From: an uncultured Alphaproteobacteria bacterium
GTDB taxonomy: Bacteria > Pseudomonadota > Alphaproteobacteria > RF32 > CAG-239
Reading direction: 5' to 3'
DNA length: 64,000 bases
Assembly: GCA_934277545.1 (NCBI GenBank)
Contig: CAKQUG010000001.1
Location: forward strand, 124,001 to 188,000
Within the stretch, counting starts at the first letter, position 1. Each line of letters starts with the position of its first letter. A program made the position numbers and the translations under genes. Below are positions 8,298 to 17,517 of the stretch, one piece after another. The notes below the pieces were generated by a model. That model searched no databases. It saw nothing but the letters and a program-made list of their open reading frames with translations, and was not told the DNA's origin.

Positions 8298-8966
8298 TTA
8301 TTTTTGTTCAGCCAACTTTTTATCTTGCGCCATTGGATCGTGGCTCATGATTTCGCCTTTATAAATCCAAACTTTTACGCCGCAAGCACCATAAGTGGTA
8401 TGAGCTGTAGAGGTTGCATAATCAATGTCCGCACGAAGTGTGTGCAAAGGCACGCGACCTTCGCGGTAGTGTTCTGTTCTGGCGATTTCAGCACCGCCCA
8501 AACGACCGCTACAGCTAACTTTGATACCTTCTGCACCCAAACGAAGAGCAGACTGCATAACTCTTTTCATTGCTCTACGGAAAGAAACACGACGTTCCAA
8601 CTGTTGAGCTACAGAGTCAGCAACCAACTTCGCATCAAGCTCAGGTTTTCTAACTTCAACGATGTTTAATTGAACTTCAGAATCAGTCAATTTTTGAATA
8701 TCTTTTCTCAAATTTTCAATATCCTGACCCTTTTTGCCAATAACAACACCTGGTCTGGCAGAGTGAATGGTAACTCTTGCTTTTTTAGCCGGACGTTCAA
8801 TCACAATGCGGCTAACACCTGCTTGAGCCAATTTTTCACCCAAGAATTTTTGAATTTTCAGATCTTCGTGGAGATAGTCAGTAAACTTGTCATCAGCATA
8901 CCAACGAGAGTCCCAAGTGCGGTTTACACCCAAACGAAGACTTGTAGGATTTACTTTCTGTCCCAT
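8298..8966 (-). CDS. rpsC: Small ribosomal subunit protein uS3
   Basis: 222 residues from ATG 8966 ([25 protein letters not shown]), chosen over an in-frame start 15 bases upstream because GGGGAG precedes it at the right distance. The KH domain ([23 protein letters not shown]) and C-terminal domain are intact. Overlap with the end of rplV is avoided by this start. Confidence 0.97.
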   Translation of the reverse strand: MGQKVNPTSLRLGVNRTWDSRWYADDKFTDYLHEDLKIQKFLGEKLAQAGVSRIVIERPAKKARVTIHSARPGVVIGKKGQDIENLRKDIQKLTDSEVQLNIVEVRKPELDAKLVADSVAQQLERRVSFRRAMKRVMQSALRLGAEGIKVSCSGRLGGAEIARTEHYREGRVPLHTLRADIDYATSTAHTTYGACGVKVWIYKGEIMSHDPMAQDKKLAEQK

Positions 8967-8970
8967 CTGC

Positions 8971-9327
8971 TTACTCCCCACGCTCTGCTACAACAACGGT
9001 CATGCTTGAGAACGGCTTCAAGATTCTTGCGCCTCTACCGCGACCGCGTGCACTCATACGTTTCATTACAATACCTTTACCGACATAAGCTTCGCTGACT
9101 ACGAGCTTGTCGATATTCAAATTATGATTATTTTCAGCATTGGAAATTGCAGATTGCAACAAACCCAATGCAACTTTTGCGATTCTCTTCTTAGAAAAGC
9201 TCAGTTCTGCAACTGCTTTTTCAACACCCAAACCACGGATAGATTGAGCAATCAAGTTCAATTTACGCGGACTTGTGCGAATAGAGCGGCAAACAGCCAT
9301 AGCTTGTTTTTCATTCAATTTAGCCAT
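8971..9327 (-). CDS. rplV: Large ribosomal subunit protein uL22
   Basis: 118 residues, with the start helix [21 protein letters not shown] and the tunnel beta-hairpin region [25 protein letters not shown]. Lines the peptide exit tunnel. Confidence 0.97.
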   Translation of the reverse strand: MAKLNEKQAMAVCRSIRTSPRKLNLIAQSIRGLGVEKAVAELSFSKKRIAKVALGLLQSAISNAENNHNLNIDKLVVSEAYVGKGIVMKRMSARGRGRGARILKPFSSMTVVVAERGE

Positions 9328-9329
9328 AA

Positions 9330-9611
9330 TTAACCTCTCTTTGCAGTTGTATCAGCTTTGGTGTGGCCAAAGAATGTACGAGTTGGAGCAAATTCACCGA
9401 ACTTGTGACCAACCATATCTTCGGTAACCAAAACCGGAATAAATTTGTGACCATTGTGTACGCCGAATGTCAAGCCGACAAATTGCGGCAACATAGTAGA
9501 ACGACGAGACCAAATTTTAATCACTTCATTACGGCTAGAAGCTCTGGCAGCATCAGCTTTCTTCAGAAGATAGCCATCAACAAAAGGTCCTTTCCATACG
9601 GAACGTGTCAT
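9330..9611 (-). CDS. rpsS: Small ribosomal subunit protein uS19
   Basis: 93 residues, [18 protein letters not shown] and [25 protein letters not shown], both diagnostic of S19. Two-base gap from rplV. Confidence 0.97.
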   Translation of the reverse strand: MTRSVWKGPFVDGYLLKKADAARASSRNEVIKIWSRRSTMLPQFVGLTFGVHNGHKFIPVLVTEDMVGHKFGEFAPTRTFFGHTKADTTAKRG

Positions 9612-9626
9612 TAGCTTTTCTCCTTA

Positions 9627-10460
9627 TTAGTTTTTGTTATCATGACGAGATCTCATAATAAAGCGATCTGTCTTTTTGTTAGAACGAGTTTTAGCGCCCT
9701 TAGTAGGTTTACCCCAAGGTGTAACCGGATGACGGCCACCGGAAGTTCTACCTTCACCACCACCGAGCGGGTGATCAACCGGGTTCATAGCAACACCGCG
9801 GGAAACAGGTCTCATACCCATCCAACGTGCGCGACCGGCTTTACTAAGTGAAACGTTCTGATTATCTGGATTGGAAACCGCACCAACGGTAGCCAAGCAT
9901 TCTTCACGAACGATTCTCAATTCGCCAGAGTTTAATTTTAATTGAACATAACCGGCATCTTTACCAACAACTTGAGCATAGCATCCGGCAGAACGAACTA
10001 ATTGTCCGCCTTTGCCTGAGCGCAGTTCAACGTTGTGCACAATAGTACCAACCGGCATATTCTTCAGAGGCATAGCATTACCCGGTTTAATATCTGCTTT
10101 TTCAGCAGAAACAATTTTATCACCGGCTTTCAAACGTTGCGGAGCCAAGATATAAGCCTTTTCACCGTCGCTGTAATTTACCAAAGCGATAAATGCAGTA
10201 CGGTTAGGATCATACTCGATTCTCTCAACAGTAGCCTCACAATCAAATTTATTACGTTTGAAGTCAATCACACGGTAGCTGCGTTTGTGTCCGCCACCGA
10301 TACGACGACTTGTAACGTGACCATAGTTATCACGCCCACCGGTCTTATTCAGACCTTTTGTTAAACTCTTCTCAGGCTTACCTTTGTACAATTCGCTTTT
10401 ATCAACGAGTACAAGTTGGCGACGACCTGCAGAAGTGGGCTTAAATGTATTCAAAGCCAT
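9627..10460 (-). CDS. rplB: Large ribosomal subunit protein uL2
   Basis: 277 residues with the RNA-binding domain and the C-terminal signature [21 protein letters not shown], whose histidine lies near the peptidyl transferase centre. Normal length and position. Confidence 0.98.
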   Translation of the reverse strand: MALNTFKPTSAGRRQLVLVDKSELYKGKPEKSLTKGLNKTGGRDNYGHVTSRRIGGGHKRSYRVIDFKRNKFDCEATVERIEYDPNRTAFIALVNYSDGEKAYILAPQRLKAGDKIVSAEKADIKPGNAMPLKNMPVGTIVHNVELRSGKGGQLVRSAGCYAQVVGKDAGYVQLKLNSGELRIVREECLATVGAVSNPDNQNVSLSKAGRARWMGMRPVSRGVAMNPVDHPLGGGEGRTSGGRHPVTPWGKPTKGAKTRSNKKTDRFIMRSRHDNKN

Positions 10461-10462
10461 AA

Positions 10463-10777
10463 CTAAATTCCTGTAGTAACATCAATGTTTTGACCGTCGG
10501 CAAGAGTAATGATAGCTTTTTTGTAATCAGAACGAACGCCCTGATGACCTCTAAAGCTCTTTACTTTACCGAATTGTTTAATTGTATTTACCTTATTAAC
10601 TTTAACGTTAAAGATGGCTTCTACAGCAGCTTTAACATCGTCTTTCGTAGCTGATAAAGGTACCATGAATACCACTTTTCCAGCTTCCGAAGAAACCATA
10701 GATTTTTCGGTAATTACCGGACGAACCAATGTATCATACATTTCTGCAGTTACATTGTTTGATTTGCTCTTAACCAT
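10463..10777 (-). CDS. rplW: Large ribosomal subunit protein uL23
   Basis: 104 residues with [20 protein letters not shown] and [22 protein letters not shown]. Docking site for trigger factor and SRP at the tunnel exit. The start overlaps the end of rplD by eight bases. Confidence 0.96.
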   Translation of the reverse strand: MVKSKSNNVTAEMYDTLVRPVITEKSMVSSEAGKVVFMVPLSATKDDVKAAVEAIFNVKVNKVNTIKQFGKVKSFRGHQGVRSDYKKAIITLADGQNIDVTTGI

Positions 10778-11393
10778 TTAATCTCTCCTCTAAGCAACTT
10801 ACTGCATCTTTTGTCAATACCAATTTGTCCTTTTTCAAGATGTCATATACGTTGGCGCCGATTGTTGGCAGAATATCGATTCCGGCAATATTACGGCTTG
10901 CCAAAGCAAAGTTAACATCTACTTCCTTACCGTCAATGAAGAGGCAGTTTGTCAGACCGCAAGCGTTCAATTTAGCTTGTAAATCTTTTGTCTTAGGAGC
11001 TGACAGCTTTGCTTCGTCAATAACAACAAGGTTGCCTGCTTTTGCTTTTGCAGATAAAGCAGTTTTCAGACCAAGTTTTCTGAATTTTTTAGTCAAATCG
11101 AAAGAGTGATCTCTAACAACCGGACCAAATACAACGCCACCTTTTCTGAATTGAGCGCCTTTGCGAGAACCCTGACGAGCATTACCAGAACCTTTTTGTT
11201 TGAAAGGTTTAGCAGCTGTCAAAGCCACATCGGAACGACCTTTGGTAGCGTGATTGCCGCTTTGCAATCTGGCCAACTGCCAGTTTACAACGCGTTGTAA
11301 AATATCAGCGCGAACTTCCAAGCCATAAATGGAGTCGTTAAGTTCAATAGAGCCGACATTTTTATTTTCTAAATTTAAGATGTCCTGTTTCAT
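10770..11393 (-). CDS. rplD: Large ribosomal subunit protein uL4
   Basis: 207 residues. The tunnel-loop signature [27 protein letters not shown] is present. In enterobacteria L4 represses the S10 operon; the 160-base leader upstream of rpsJ here shows no element I can assign to that. Confidence 0.97.
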   Translation of the reverse strand: MKQDILNLENKNVGSIELNDSIYGLEVRADILQRVVNWQLARLQSGNHATKGRSDVALTAAKPFKQKGSGNARQGSRKGAQFRKGGVVFGPVVRDHSFDLTKKFRKLGLKTALSAKAKAGNLVVIDEAKLSAPKTKDLQAKLNACGLTNCLFIDGKEVDVNFALASRNIAGIDILPTIGANVYDILKKDKLVLTKDAVSCLEERLNG

Positions 11394-11415
11394 TTTTATT
11401 ATTCCTTACACTTCA

Positions 11416-12135
11416 TTAAGCATTTTCAGCCGGAGTTTCAGCCGCTGCAACAGGTTCATCAACTTTTTTCAATCCTGCAGGCATTGGAACAGAGGCGTTA
11501 GCCGGTTTTTTAACGGCATCAGTAACTCTTACCCAAGTGTTTTCAGAGCCAGGTACACCGCCTTTAACCATAATCAGGCCTCTGGCAGCATCAATAGCCA
11601 CAACTTTCAAGTTTTGAACGGTAACGCGTTCAGCACCCAAGTGACCGGCCATTTTTTTGCCTTTAAAAACTTTACCCGGATCTTGTCTTTGACCGGTAGA
11701 ACCATGAGAACGGTGAGAAATTGATACACCGTGAGATGCTTCCAAACCGGCAAAGTTATGACGTTTCATAACACCGGCAAAGCCTTTACCGATAGAAGTA
11801 GCACAAACGTCTACATACTGACCGGCAACAAAGTGTTCTACTGATAATTCATCGCCGACAGAAAGCAAACAATCTTCAGAAACTCTGAATTCGCTCAGCT
11901 TTTTCTTCGGCTCAACATTAGCCTTTGCAAAATATCCTTTCATAGGCTTGGTTACATTTTTGGCTTTAATAGCGCCAGTACCAAGCTGAACTGCATTGTA
12001 GCCGTCTTTTTCAGCTGTTTTTACATTAACAACCTGCAAGCCGTCTACGCTCAAAACAGTTACAGGAACATGAGTTCCGTCTGCTTCAAAAATGCGGGAC
12101 ATTCCTAATTTTTTTGCGATTAGACCCGTACGCAT
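11416..12135 (-). CDS. rplC: Large ribosomal subunit protein uL3
   Basis: 239 residues: [28 protein letters not shown], the loop [27 protein letters not shown], and an alanine-rich C-terminal tail of about 20 residues. Early 50S assembly protein. Confidence 0.97.
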   Translation of the reverse strand: MRTGLIAKKLGMSRIFEADGTHVPVTVLSVDGLQVVNVKTAEKDGYNAVQLGTGAIKAKNVTKPMKGYFAKANVEPKKKLSEFRVSEDCLLSVGDELSVEHFVAGQYVDVCATSIGKGFAGVMKRHNFAGLEASHGVSISHRSHGSTGQRQDPGKVFKGKKMAGHLGAERVTVQNLKVVAIDAARGLIMVKGGVPGSENTWVRVTDAVKKPANASVPMPAGLKKVDEPVAAAETPAENA

Positions 12136-12196
12136 TATTATTTTTTCCTTTTCTTAATAGGTTGACAACTTTTTCAATAAAAGCGCCAACATTAAA

Positions 12197-12505
12197 TTAC
12201 AATTTAATTTCAACATTAACACCGGCAGCCAAATCCAGTTTCATCAAAGCATCAACTGTTTGCGGTGTCGGATCAACAATATCCAGAAGTCTTTTGTGAG
12301 TACGGATTTCAAACTGCTCACGAGATTTTTTATCTACGTGCGGAGAACGGTTTACCGTAAACTTCTCGATTCTGTTTGGCAGAGGAATCGGACCTCTGAC
12401 GTTAGCGCCTGTTCTTTTGGCTGTATGCACAATCTCTGCTGTAGAGAGGTCAAGCAATCTATGGTCAAAAGCCTTCAAGCGGATTCTAATGTTTTGTGTA
12501 TCCAT
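12197..12505 (-). CDS. rpsJ: Small ribosomal subunit protein uS10
   Basis: 102 residues from ATG 12505 ([19 protein letters not shown]); upstream in-frame codons do not belong to the family. Ends with the conserved [23 protein letters not shown]. First gene of the operon, also a NusB partner in antitermination. No tuf gene precedes it in this window. Confidence 0.97.
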   Translation of the reverse strand: MDTQNIRIRLKAFDHRLLDLSTAEIVHTAKRTGANVRGPIPLPNRIEKFTVNRSPHVDKKSREQFEIRTHKRLLDIVDPTPQTVDALMKLDLAAGVNVEIKL

Positions 12506-12666
12506 TTTTATACTTTTCCTATAGCTAAACGGCAAAAATCACCATAATGGTTATCTGCCATCTAAATTTGTTACATTACGCAAACGCTTTCGCAACAAAG
12601 GTTTGCCTTATATTTTATATTTGCTTCGCTGCGGGGCAACCCCCTCAAAACAATTGTTGTAGCGCT

Positions 12667-12695
12667 TATATACCATAACCCACCCACCTTTGCAA
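12667..12695 (-). promoter_or_regulatory. Promoter of the S10 operon
   Basis: TTGCAA (12695-12690), 17-base spacer, TATATA (12672-12667) on the minus strand. It gives a leader of about 155 nt before rpsJ and drives 21 ribosomal genes. The rest of the 12506-12915 gap shows nothing else clear. Confidence 0.75.
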
Positions 12696-12915
12696 GCAAA
12701 AAATGCACAAATTTTAAAAAAAATGACAGAATCTTCTAATTGAGTCTATTCCGAGTCTAAAACGCAGCTAATTATCTGTATAAGCCGTTAAAATATATTC
12801 TGATTATTATAAAATCAGATGAAACAGAGTAAATAAAAACTTTTTGATTGCAAATTATATCTTGTTAGTTTATATTACAGAAAATACAACCATTTTACAG
12901 TTACCGGAGTTTCCA

Positions 12916-13206
12916 ATGATAACTATGCAGAACCGAATAATTTTTTTGAACGAACATAAAACCAGTATGCGGCTGACTTCTTCGGAATGGTATATTTTGA
13001 ATCGAATTTGCATTCGTGAAAACTTGAAAAGAGACCAGCTGATAAATTTGATAAATAACAGCCGCATTTCCAATTTGGGTTTAACTCCGGCCGTGCGGCT
13101 TTTTTCATTGTTATATCTGCATAACCTGGCACGGCGCGACCAAAATTACGCCTACGCCCCGGACAGCACCACCTTACACGAAACCTTAACAGAAATGTCG
13201 GAGTAA
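12916..13206 (+). CDS. Small ribbon-helix-helix-like protein
   Basis: 96 residues from ATG 12916, which has CGGAG seven to eight bases upstream; an upstream in-frame ATG has none. MITMQNRIIFLNEHKTSMRLTSSEWYILNRIC looks like a beta strand followed by two helices, as in RHH DNA-binding proteins, and resembles the RHH-like protein at 43457-43678 in layout. It converges on trmB. Probably a DNA-binding regulator; target unknown. Confidence 0.6.
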   Translation: MITMQNRIIFLNEHKTSMRLTSSEWYILNRICIRENLKRDQLINLINNSRISNLGLTPAVRLFSLLYLHNLARRDQNYAYAPDSTTLHETLTEMSE

Positions 13207-13207
13207 T

Positions 13208-13963
13208 CTAAATTATTTGATACTCGAAAAATACCGGCTTACGCCCTTCCCGCACCGCTTTGCGCTGGTATTTGGTTTCAAACCAATCGGCAGGAGGCTG
13301 ACGCCAGTCATCCGAACATTTTGCCGTCCACAAAAAGTTTTTATCTTTAGCCAAGGTATGCAAAACCCAACCTTTATAAACAGCGTGATCAGTGGCAATT
13401 TGCAAAATACCGCCTTTTTTCAGCAAACGAGCCAATTCCCGCAAATTATCAGGATTAACAAAGCGGCGGCCTTCATGTTTTTTCTTTGGCCACGGGTCAG
13501 GAAACAGCAAATAAATTTTATCAAAACAAGCGTCAGGCAATGCCGAAAACAACAAACGAACATCATCGTCAAAAATCCGAATATTATCGTCCCGTCCCGA
13601 CTCTAAAGAAACCTCGCGCGCCAAGTCCGCTTCATTGCCTTCTTTTACACCGGTAATTAAAGACAGCAAATTCGCCACACCGTTCTTATAAACCTCAACA
13701 CCGACAAAGCCGGTTTCCGGCTGACTTTTAGCAATAGCCGCCAAATGGCTGCCGTCACCAAAACCAATTTCCATAGCATAGCGCTGTTTCGGAGAATTAA
13801 AACTTTTATTTAAATCAATTTTTTCGGAAGCGTTCAACAAAAGCCGAGGCAAAAAGTCTTCCAGCAGAAAACTTTTTGCCTTGCGGATTGTTCTTCCTTT
13901 GCGTCTGCCGAAAAATTTCGGCTTATCGCTTTGCTCAAACTGCCGATTAGAACTTGTTGTCAT
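13208..13963 (-). CDS. trmB: tRNA (guanine-N7)-methyltransferase
   Basis: 251 residues. The SAM-binding motif MEIGFGDGSHL (around residue 65), the acidic loop FDDDVRLL and the family signature IYLLFPDPWPKKKHEGRRFV are all present, followed by TDHAVYKGWVL and WFETKYQRKA. It methylates G46 of tRNA. It overlaps the upstream XRE gene by 17 bases, so they are co-transcribed. Confidence 0.95.
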   Translation of the reverse strand: MTTSSNRQFEQSDKPKFFGRRKGRTIRKAKSFLLEDFLPRLLLNASEKIDLNKSFNSPKQRYAMEIGFGDGSHLAAIAKSQPETGFVGVEVYKNGVANLLSLITGVKEGNEADLAREVSLESGRDDNIRIFDDDVRLLFSALPDACFDKIYLLFPDPWPKKKHEGRRFVNPDNLRELARLLKKGGILQIATDHAVYKGWVLHTLAKDKNFLWTAKCSDDWRQPPADWFETKYQRKAVREGRKPVFFEYQII

Positions 13964-14462
13964 CAGCAGCGTCTTTTTCAGCCATAGCCAAATTACTGTT
14001 AGATTTTGACAATGCCACCATCAATGTAAACAAGTTTCTGGCAATAGACCGATTTGGAATTTTGTAATAAGCGCGAACCAATTCAAGTGTTTCTTTTCTT
14101 TTCATCGGGTCATCGTCAAAAGAACGACGGTCTTCTTCAAAGTAATAATTCTTTTCACTTTGATTTTTATTCAACATACGAGGGCTGTTTTTAACAACTT
14201 CTTCGTTCATATCTTCAAAGAAAAAGCCCATCGGAACTTCCAAAACGCGACTAATATCCCATAGTCTGCTGGCTCCGACGCGGTTCATGCCTTTTTCATA
14301 TTTTTGTATTTGTTGAAAAGTTAATCCAAGCATTTCAGCCATTTGCTGCTGAGTGATGTGCAAAATCGTACGGCGCAGACGGATTCTGTTACCAACGTGA
14401 ACATCTACCGGATTTGGTTCATTATCATTAACTCTTCCTCTAAGAGATTTAGTTTCTTTCAT
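13947..14462 (-). CDS. XRE-family transcriptional regulator
   Basis: 171 residues. The Cro/C1 helix-turn-helix is at residues 22-80 (IRLRRTILHITQQQMAEMLGLTFQQIQKYEKGMNRVGASRLWDISRVLEV), in the long alphaproteobacterial form with a C-terminal extension. It is translationally coupled to trmB. Likely DNA-binding repressor; target not visible, though a 12-base perfect inverted repeat lies upstream at 14686-14718. Confidence 0.85.
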   Translation of the reverse strand: MKETKSLRGRVNDNEPNPVDVHVGNRIRLRRTILHITQQQMAEMLGLTFQQIQKYEKGMNRVGASRLWDISRVLEVPMGFFFEDMNEEVVKNSPRMLNKNQSEKNYYFEEDRRSFDDDPMKRKETLELVRAYYKIPNRSIARNLFTLMVALSKSNSNLAMAEKDAADDNKF

Positions 14463-14685
14463 ATTCTTTACCTCATTTAATCAAATACTCAAATAATTAT
14501 ATAGAATTAACAAAGCAGTTTGTCAAATATTAAATAATAAAAAAAATATTCCGAAAGCACAACAAGTTACCCTATTCAGTCCATTACAAATAAATAACAT
14601 AGTATATACAATAGCCTAAAGTTACGTTAAATTCTACAACTGTTTGTTACAGTGTAATAGCGGTAAATTTACAAAGCAAATTCCA

Positions 14686-14718
14686 ATATGTTAAAAATTT
14701 CGCATTTTTTTAACATAT
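14686..14718. repeat. Perfect AT-rich inverted repeat
   Basis: ATATGTTAAAAA at 14686-14697 pairs with TTTTTAACATAT at 14707-14718 across a nine-base gap. It is in the 14463-14828 gap between the XRE gene start and the next gene's end. It could be an operator or a weak bidirectional terminator. Confidence 0.5.
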
Positions 14719-14748
14719 CAGTACTAAAGTACAAATATTTAAAAACAA

Positions 14749-14788
14749 AAAACACTCTCTGAAAGCCTAAGCTCCGGCGGAGTGTTTT
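14749..14788 (-). terminator. Terminator after the 14829-15257 gene
   Basis: AAAACACTC and GAGTGTTTT form the stem, with an inner GC-rich part, and T-rich sequence follows on the minus strand. Confidence 0.7.
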
Positions 14789-14828
14789 AACAAAAGTCGC
14801 TTTTATCCGGCAAATAAACAATTAACCG

Positions 14829-15257
14829 CTAAAATCTTTCGGTTTTAGCCAGCAGATAGTCGATAACTTCTTCAATATCGCAGGCTTCGGCCACAATATG
14901 ACTGCTGCGTCCTTTACCATACCAACTGCTGTATTGCAAGCCGTTAAAACCGCGGAAAGGACTGAACCACACTTCCGGCGAATACAACACAAAATAGTTC
15001 TTGCGGCAAAACAGCATTCGCGTGTCGTGCATTGCATTAGAATTTTCCAGCAAGCATGAAATTTTGAAATGCAGAGGATAAACATGATTGATAGCCCAAT
15101 CATCAATATCCACCGCCTCTGTTTCGTCTTTAATGATTAACAGCAGCAGTGCACCGTCCGAACAGTTAATTTCTTTTATTTCAACACTGCATTCCGGACA
15201 CAATGTCTGAACTTTTTCTAATAATTGCTCTTTAAGAATCTTGCTCATAATACTCAA
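14829..15257 (-). CDS. Conserved-looking small soluble protein, unknown
   Basis: 142 residues, no signal peptide or membrane segment. Mixed alpha/beta pattern with six cysteines and several aromatic residues (FSPFRGFNGLQYSSWYGKG) and an acidic C-terminus. The start could be MSIMSK or the second Met four codons in. It stands alone behind the prepilin C terminator. I do not recognise the family. Confidence 0.6.
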   Translation of the reverse strand: MSIMSKILKEQLLEKVQTLCPECSVEIKEINCSDGALLLLIIKDETEAVDIDDWAINHVYPLHFKISCLLENSNAMHDTRMLFCRKNYFVLYSPEVWFSPFRGFNGLQYSSWYGKGRSSHIVAEACDIEEVIDYLLAKTERF

Positions 15258-15329
15258 ATTTTATAACCATAATAATTTAAAAACTGAATGGATGATAGAC
15301 TTTTTATTATTTTTGTCAATACTCTGCAA

Positions 15330-15367
15330 CAAAAAAATCCCGCCAAGGGGACATGGCGGGATTTTTG
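15330..15367 (-). terminator. Terminator of pilin C
   Basis: AATCCCGCCA pairs with TGGCGGGATT, with a short loop and T-run on the minus strand. A strong stem suited to a highly expressed transcript. Confidence 0.85.
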
Positions 15368-15386
15368 CAACCAAACTGCCGGAAAA

Positions 15387-16088
15387 TCAGTAATATTTCC
15401 ATTGAATAGAGCAGTTGTTACCTTTAATGCAGCCACAAGCCTGAGCAGCTTGAACCACAGACATTGGAACGGACAAAGTAGAACCGCCCGGAGTAGCGAT
15501 AGCCGAACCACCATCAGCTGTTGTGCTGGCACCAGCAGCAGAAGAACCGGCATTACCAATCATAACATTATCCAAAGCTGTGTTCATAGCTGTTGCAGTG
15601 GTAGAAGAAGATGTACCGGCAGCACGTATAGCAATTAAACCTGAAGAATAACCAGAACCCCAGTCATTGGTAGCTAAAGTGATGCAAGCTTCACGAGACA
15701 AGTTGTTGAATTCAATAATGAATGCTTTGCCATCAGCAGGAGATGCTGTTGTGCTGTTGGACTGTTTAATAAATACACGACCGTTAAAAGCATTGGTCAA
15801 AGTAGCTGTAGCAGAATTACCTGAACCACTATAAACAGTACCCAATTCATCAGGAATTACACCCATAGAAACGGCAGTACCGTTGTTCAATCCATCGTAT
15901 GTGTTCTGTTGTGCATACAAGGTTTTTACGTTGGCAACAATCATAGAAACGTTGTCGGCAACTTTGTTGGTCTTAAATTTGTTCATAGCTTTTGAATAGC
16001 CGGCAATACCACCAACGGACAATACACCGATAATAGCCAATACGCCCAGCATTTCAATCATGGAACGACCAGATTCATTTACTCTCAT
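15387..16088 (-). CDS. Type IV pilin, probable major subunit (PilS-like, pilin C)
   Basis: 233 residues. A very short leader (MRVNESG) precedes RSMIEMLGVLAIIGVLSVGG, fitting a prepilin peptidase site. The long globular domain is rich in Ser, Thr, Ala and Gly, with FNNLSREACITLATNDWGSG, a motif of the PilS type IVb major pilin family, and a C-terminal pair CGCIKGNNCSIQWKYY likely to form the D-region disulfide. Low-complexity composition, a clean RBS (TAGGAGAA), a strong terminator and a leader with three hairpins suggest this is the abundant subunit, while the other six prepilins are minor. Assembly genes are not in the window. Confidence 0.8.
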   Translation of the reverse strand: MRVNESGRSMIEMLGVLAIIGVLSVGGIAGYSKAMNKFKTNKVADNVSMIVANVKTLYAQQNTYDGLNNGTAVSMGVIPDELGTVYSGSGNSATATLTNAFNGRVFIKQSNSTTASPADGKAFIIEFNNLSREACITLATNDWGSGYSSGLIAIRAAGTSSSTTATAMNTALDNVMIGNAGSSAAGASTTADGGSAIATPGGSTLSVPMSVVQAAQACGCIKGNNCSIQWKYY

Positions 16089-16200
16089 TATTTTTCTCCT
16101 AAAAAAATATGTTATGAGCCTCCTAAGCTCAATTTTTAATTATATTTTGCAGGAACCTCCTAAGTTCCGCTGGCAGTTAACATACTGCTTAATTCTTTCA
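16089..16200 (-). promoter_or_regulatory. Pilin C leader with three hairpins
   Basis: Read on the minus strand: GCAGT/ACTGC hairpin (16188-16173), then GGAAC-TTAGGA-GGTTCC (16168-16152), then GAGC-TTAGGAG-GCTC (16130-16116), then the real RBS. Two loops present AGGAGG-like sequence. A promoter TTGCAA-17-TATTAA (16235-16207) would start RNA near 16200. The loops resemble CsrA/RsmA sites (GGA in a hairpin loop) or mRNA-stabilising elements. Confidence 0.6.
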
Positions 16201-16298
16201 TTTTCCTTAATAACATAAAATTTTATGATTTGCAATAAGCAATGGGATATATTACTTTGGTAATAGATTTGGCTAACATTTTGAATATAAACGAAAAT

Positions 16299-16373
16299 TG
16301 GTAGTTCCGCGCAGAGTTGAACTGCAGACCCATCCATGTGAAGGATATGTGATAACCGTTTCACCACGGAACT
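16299..16373 (-). tRNA. tRNA-Val (anticodon CAC)
   Basis: 75 nt with encoded CCA. Acceptor AGTTCCG/CGGAACT, D-arm GTGA/TCAC, anticodon stem TATCC/GGATG with loop TTCACAT, T-arm TGCAG-TTCAACT-CTGCG. It lies eight bases after a second tRNA-Val gene and upstream of pilin C. The acceptor begins with A rather than G, which is less common. Confidence 0.93.
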
Positions 16374-16381
16374 GAAAAAAC

Positions 16382-16456
16382 TGGTAGTTCCGCGCAGAGT
16401 TGAACTGCAGACTCATCCATGTCAAGGATACGTGATAACCGTTTCACCACGGAACT
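16382..16456 (-). tRNA. tRNA-Val (anticodon GAC)
   Basis: Same fold and length as its neighbour with only a few differences; the anticodon loop is TTGACAT, giving GAC. The two genes are a recent tandem duplication followed by anticodon change, and are read as one transcript on the minus strand. Confidence 0.93.
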
Positions 16457-16513
16457 GCTTTTGATATTGTGTATAATAATCAGATTTTTGCGCTTGTCAA
16501 ACGCAATTTTATA

Positions 16514-16541
16514 AAACAGCCTCTGTTTTTCACAGAGGCTT
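16514..16541 (-). terminator. Terminator of the small lipoprotein gene
   Basis: AGCCTCTG pairs with CAGAGGCT around a seven-base loop, with T-rich sequence after it on the minus strand. Confidence 0.8.
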
Positions 16542-16549
16542 GCTAAAAA

Positions 16550-16852
16550 CTATTTTCCGCTAAGCGTTTTCAAATTATTGATGATATTTACGGCGGCGGT
16601 TTGCGATTCTTCGCTGATTCCGGCAGCTTGCAAAGCTAATTTACGCAAGCAGGTGTTGGTAATGTCTTTAGAAGTCTCGCTGACGGTGTTAACAAACAAT
16701 GTACCGTTATAAAGGCGGTTATTCGCTTCATTCAACATGCAGGCCTGCATTTTTTGACGCGGAGTCGCGTCCGCCGAAACCGTAGTATATTGAGAAATAT
16801 TTTCGCAAGCGCTCAAAAGCAAAGCAGTTGCCAAAAGATATACTTTTTTCAT
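16550..16852 (-). CDS. Small lipoprotein
   Basis: 100 residues from ATG 16852, with AAGGAC seven bases upstream. Signal peptide MKKVYLLATALLLSAC ends in a lipobox with Cys as the lipidated residue. The remaining region is helical with two further cysteines (QACML, NTCLRK). Lgt (23332-24126) in this window would modify it. Function unknown. Confidence 0.8.
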   Translation of the reverse strand: MKKVYLLATALLLSACENISQYTTVSADATPRQKMQACMLNEANNRLYNGTLFVNTVSETSKDITNTCLRKLALQAAGISEESQTAAVNIINNLKTLSGK

Positions 16853-16918
16853 AATCAAGTCCTTTTATATTTTGTTGAATTATGCAATGTATAGCCTGAT
16901 TTTATTAAAAAGCAACAA

Positions 16919-16953
16919 AAAAAACTCTCCTTCCGCAAAGAAAGAGAGTTTTT
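16919..16953 (-). terminator. Terminator after the 16957 gene
   Basis: AAAACTCTC and GAGAGTTTT stem, A-run before and T-run after on both strands; it follows the minus-strand membrane protein. Confidence 0.75.
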
Positions 16954-16956
16954 ATT

Positions 16957-17370
16957 TTAGAAGTCTTTCGGATATAAATTCAAAACATATTTGTTTACAC
17001 ACAAATACGCCACTCCGAAAAGCAACAACGGATAAATTGCCCAACACGACAAATACAGCGTGCAAACAAAAACATTTCGTATGTTTTCGGCTATGGCAAG
17101 TTTACGCTTGTAATCAGCCTCGCACAAATTACCCCATTCTCTTTGCCAAAACAACTTATACTGATAAAACTGTAACAGAGGATAAACCGCTTTACCGGCA
17201 AAAATTGCACAGAACAAAAGGCTTAAAACTGTTATCAAAACCACCGGAAACGGAAAGAATATTTCCGTGAAACCAGGTTGTTTATACATTGCCGTCCCTA
17301 TAAAAATTGCAGCGGCAACGCCGGCAAAATAGAAAAAAACACCTAACTTAAAAATACTGCTGTTTCTCAT
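16957..17370 (-). CDS. Small integral membrane protein, unknown
   Basis: 137 residues with about three hydrophobic segments (VFFYFAGVAAAIFIGTAMY, FPVVLITVLSLLFCAIFAG, LSCWAIYPLLLFGVAYLCV), a cytoplasmic basic loop between the second and third. No enzyme motif. Unknown inner-membrane protein. Confidence 0.6.
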   Translation of the reverse strand: MRNSSIFKLGVFFYFAGVAAAIFIGTAMYKQPGFTEIFFPFPVVLITVLSLLFCAIFAGKAVYPLLQFYQYKLFWQREWGNLCEADYKRKLAIAENIRNVFVCTLYLSCWAIYPLLLFGVAYLCVNKYVLNLYPKDF

Positions 17371-17517
17371 AAGATTCTATAATAATATTTTTACTGCTTG
17401 TATTTTATGCACACTGCCGGCATTTGTCAATAAGTAAAATTTTGGCAAAAAGCACTTGGCAACAACAAAAAAATATGTTAGAAGAAAAACTCAAATTTTA
17501 TAATTATATTTCTTACT

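Noticed and set aside
7294..10364. Long plus-strand ORFs opposite the ribosomal protein genes
   Set aside because: They are shadows of highly conserved minus-strand genes and have no start signals or family features.
12536..12660. Possible tRNA or L4-responsive leader upstream of rpsJ
   Set aside because: Some short inverted stretches exist, but no cloverleaf and no convincing long hairpin could be built.
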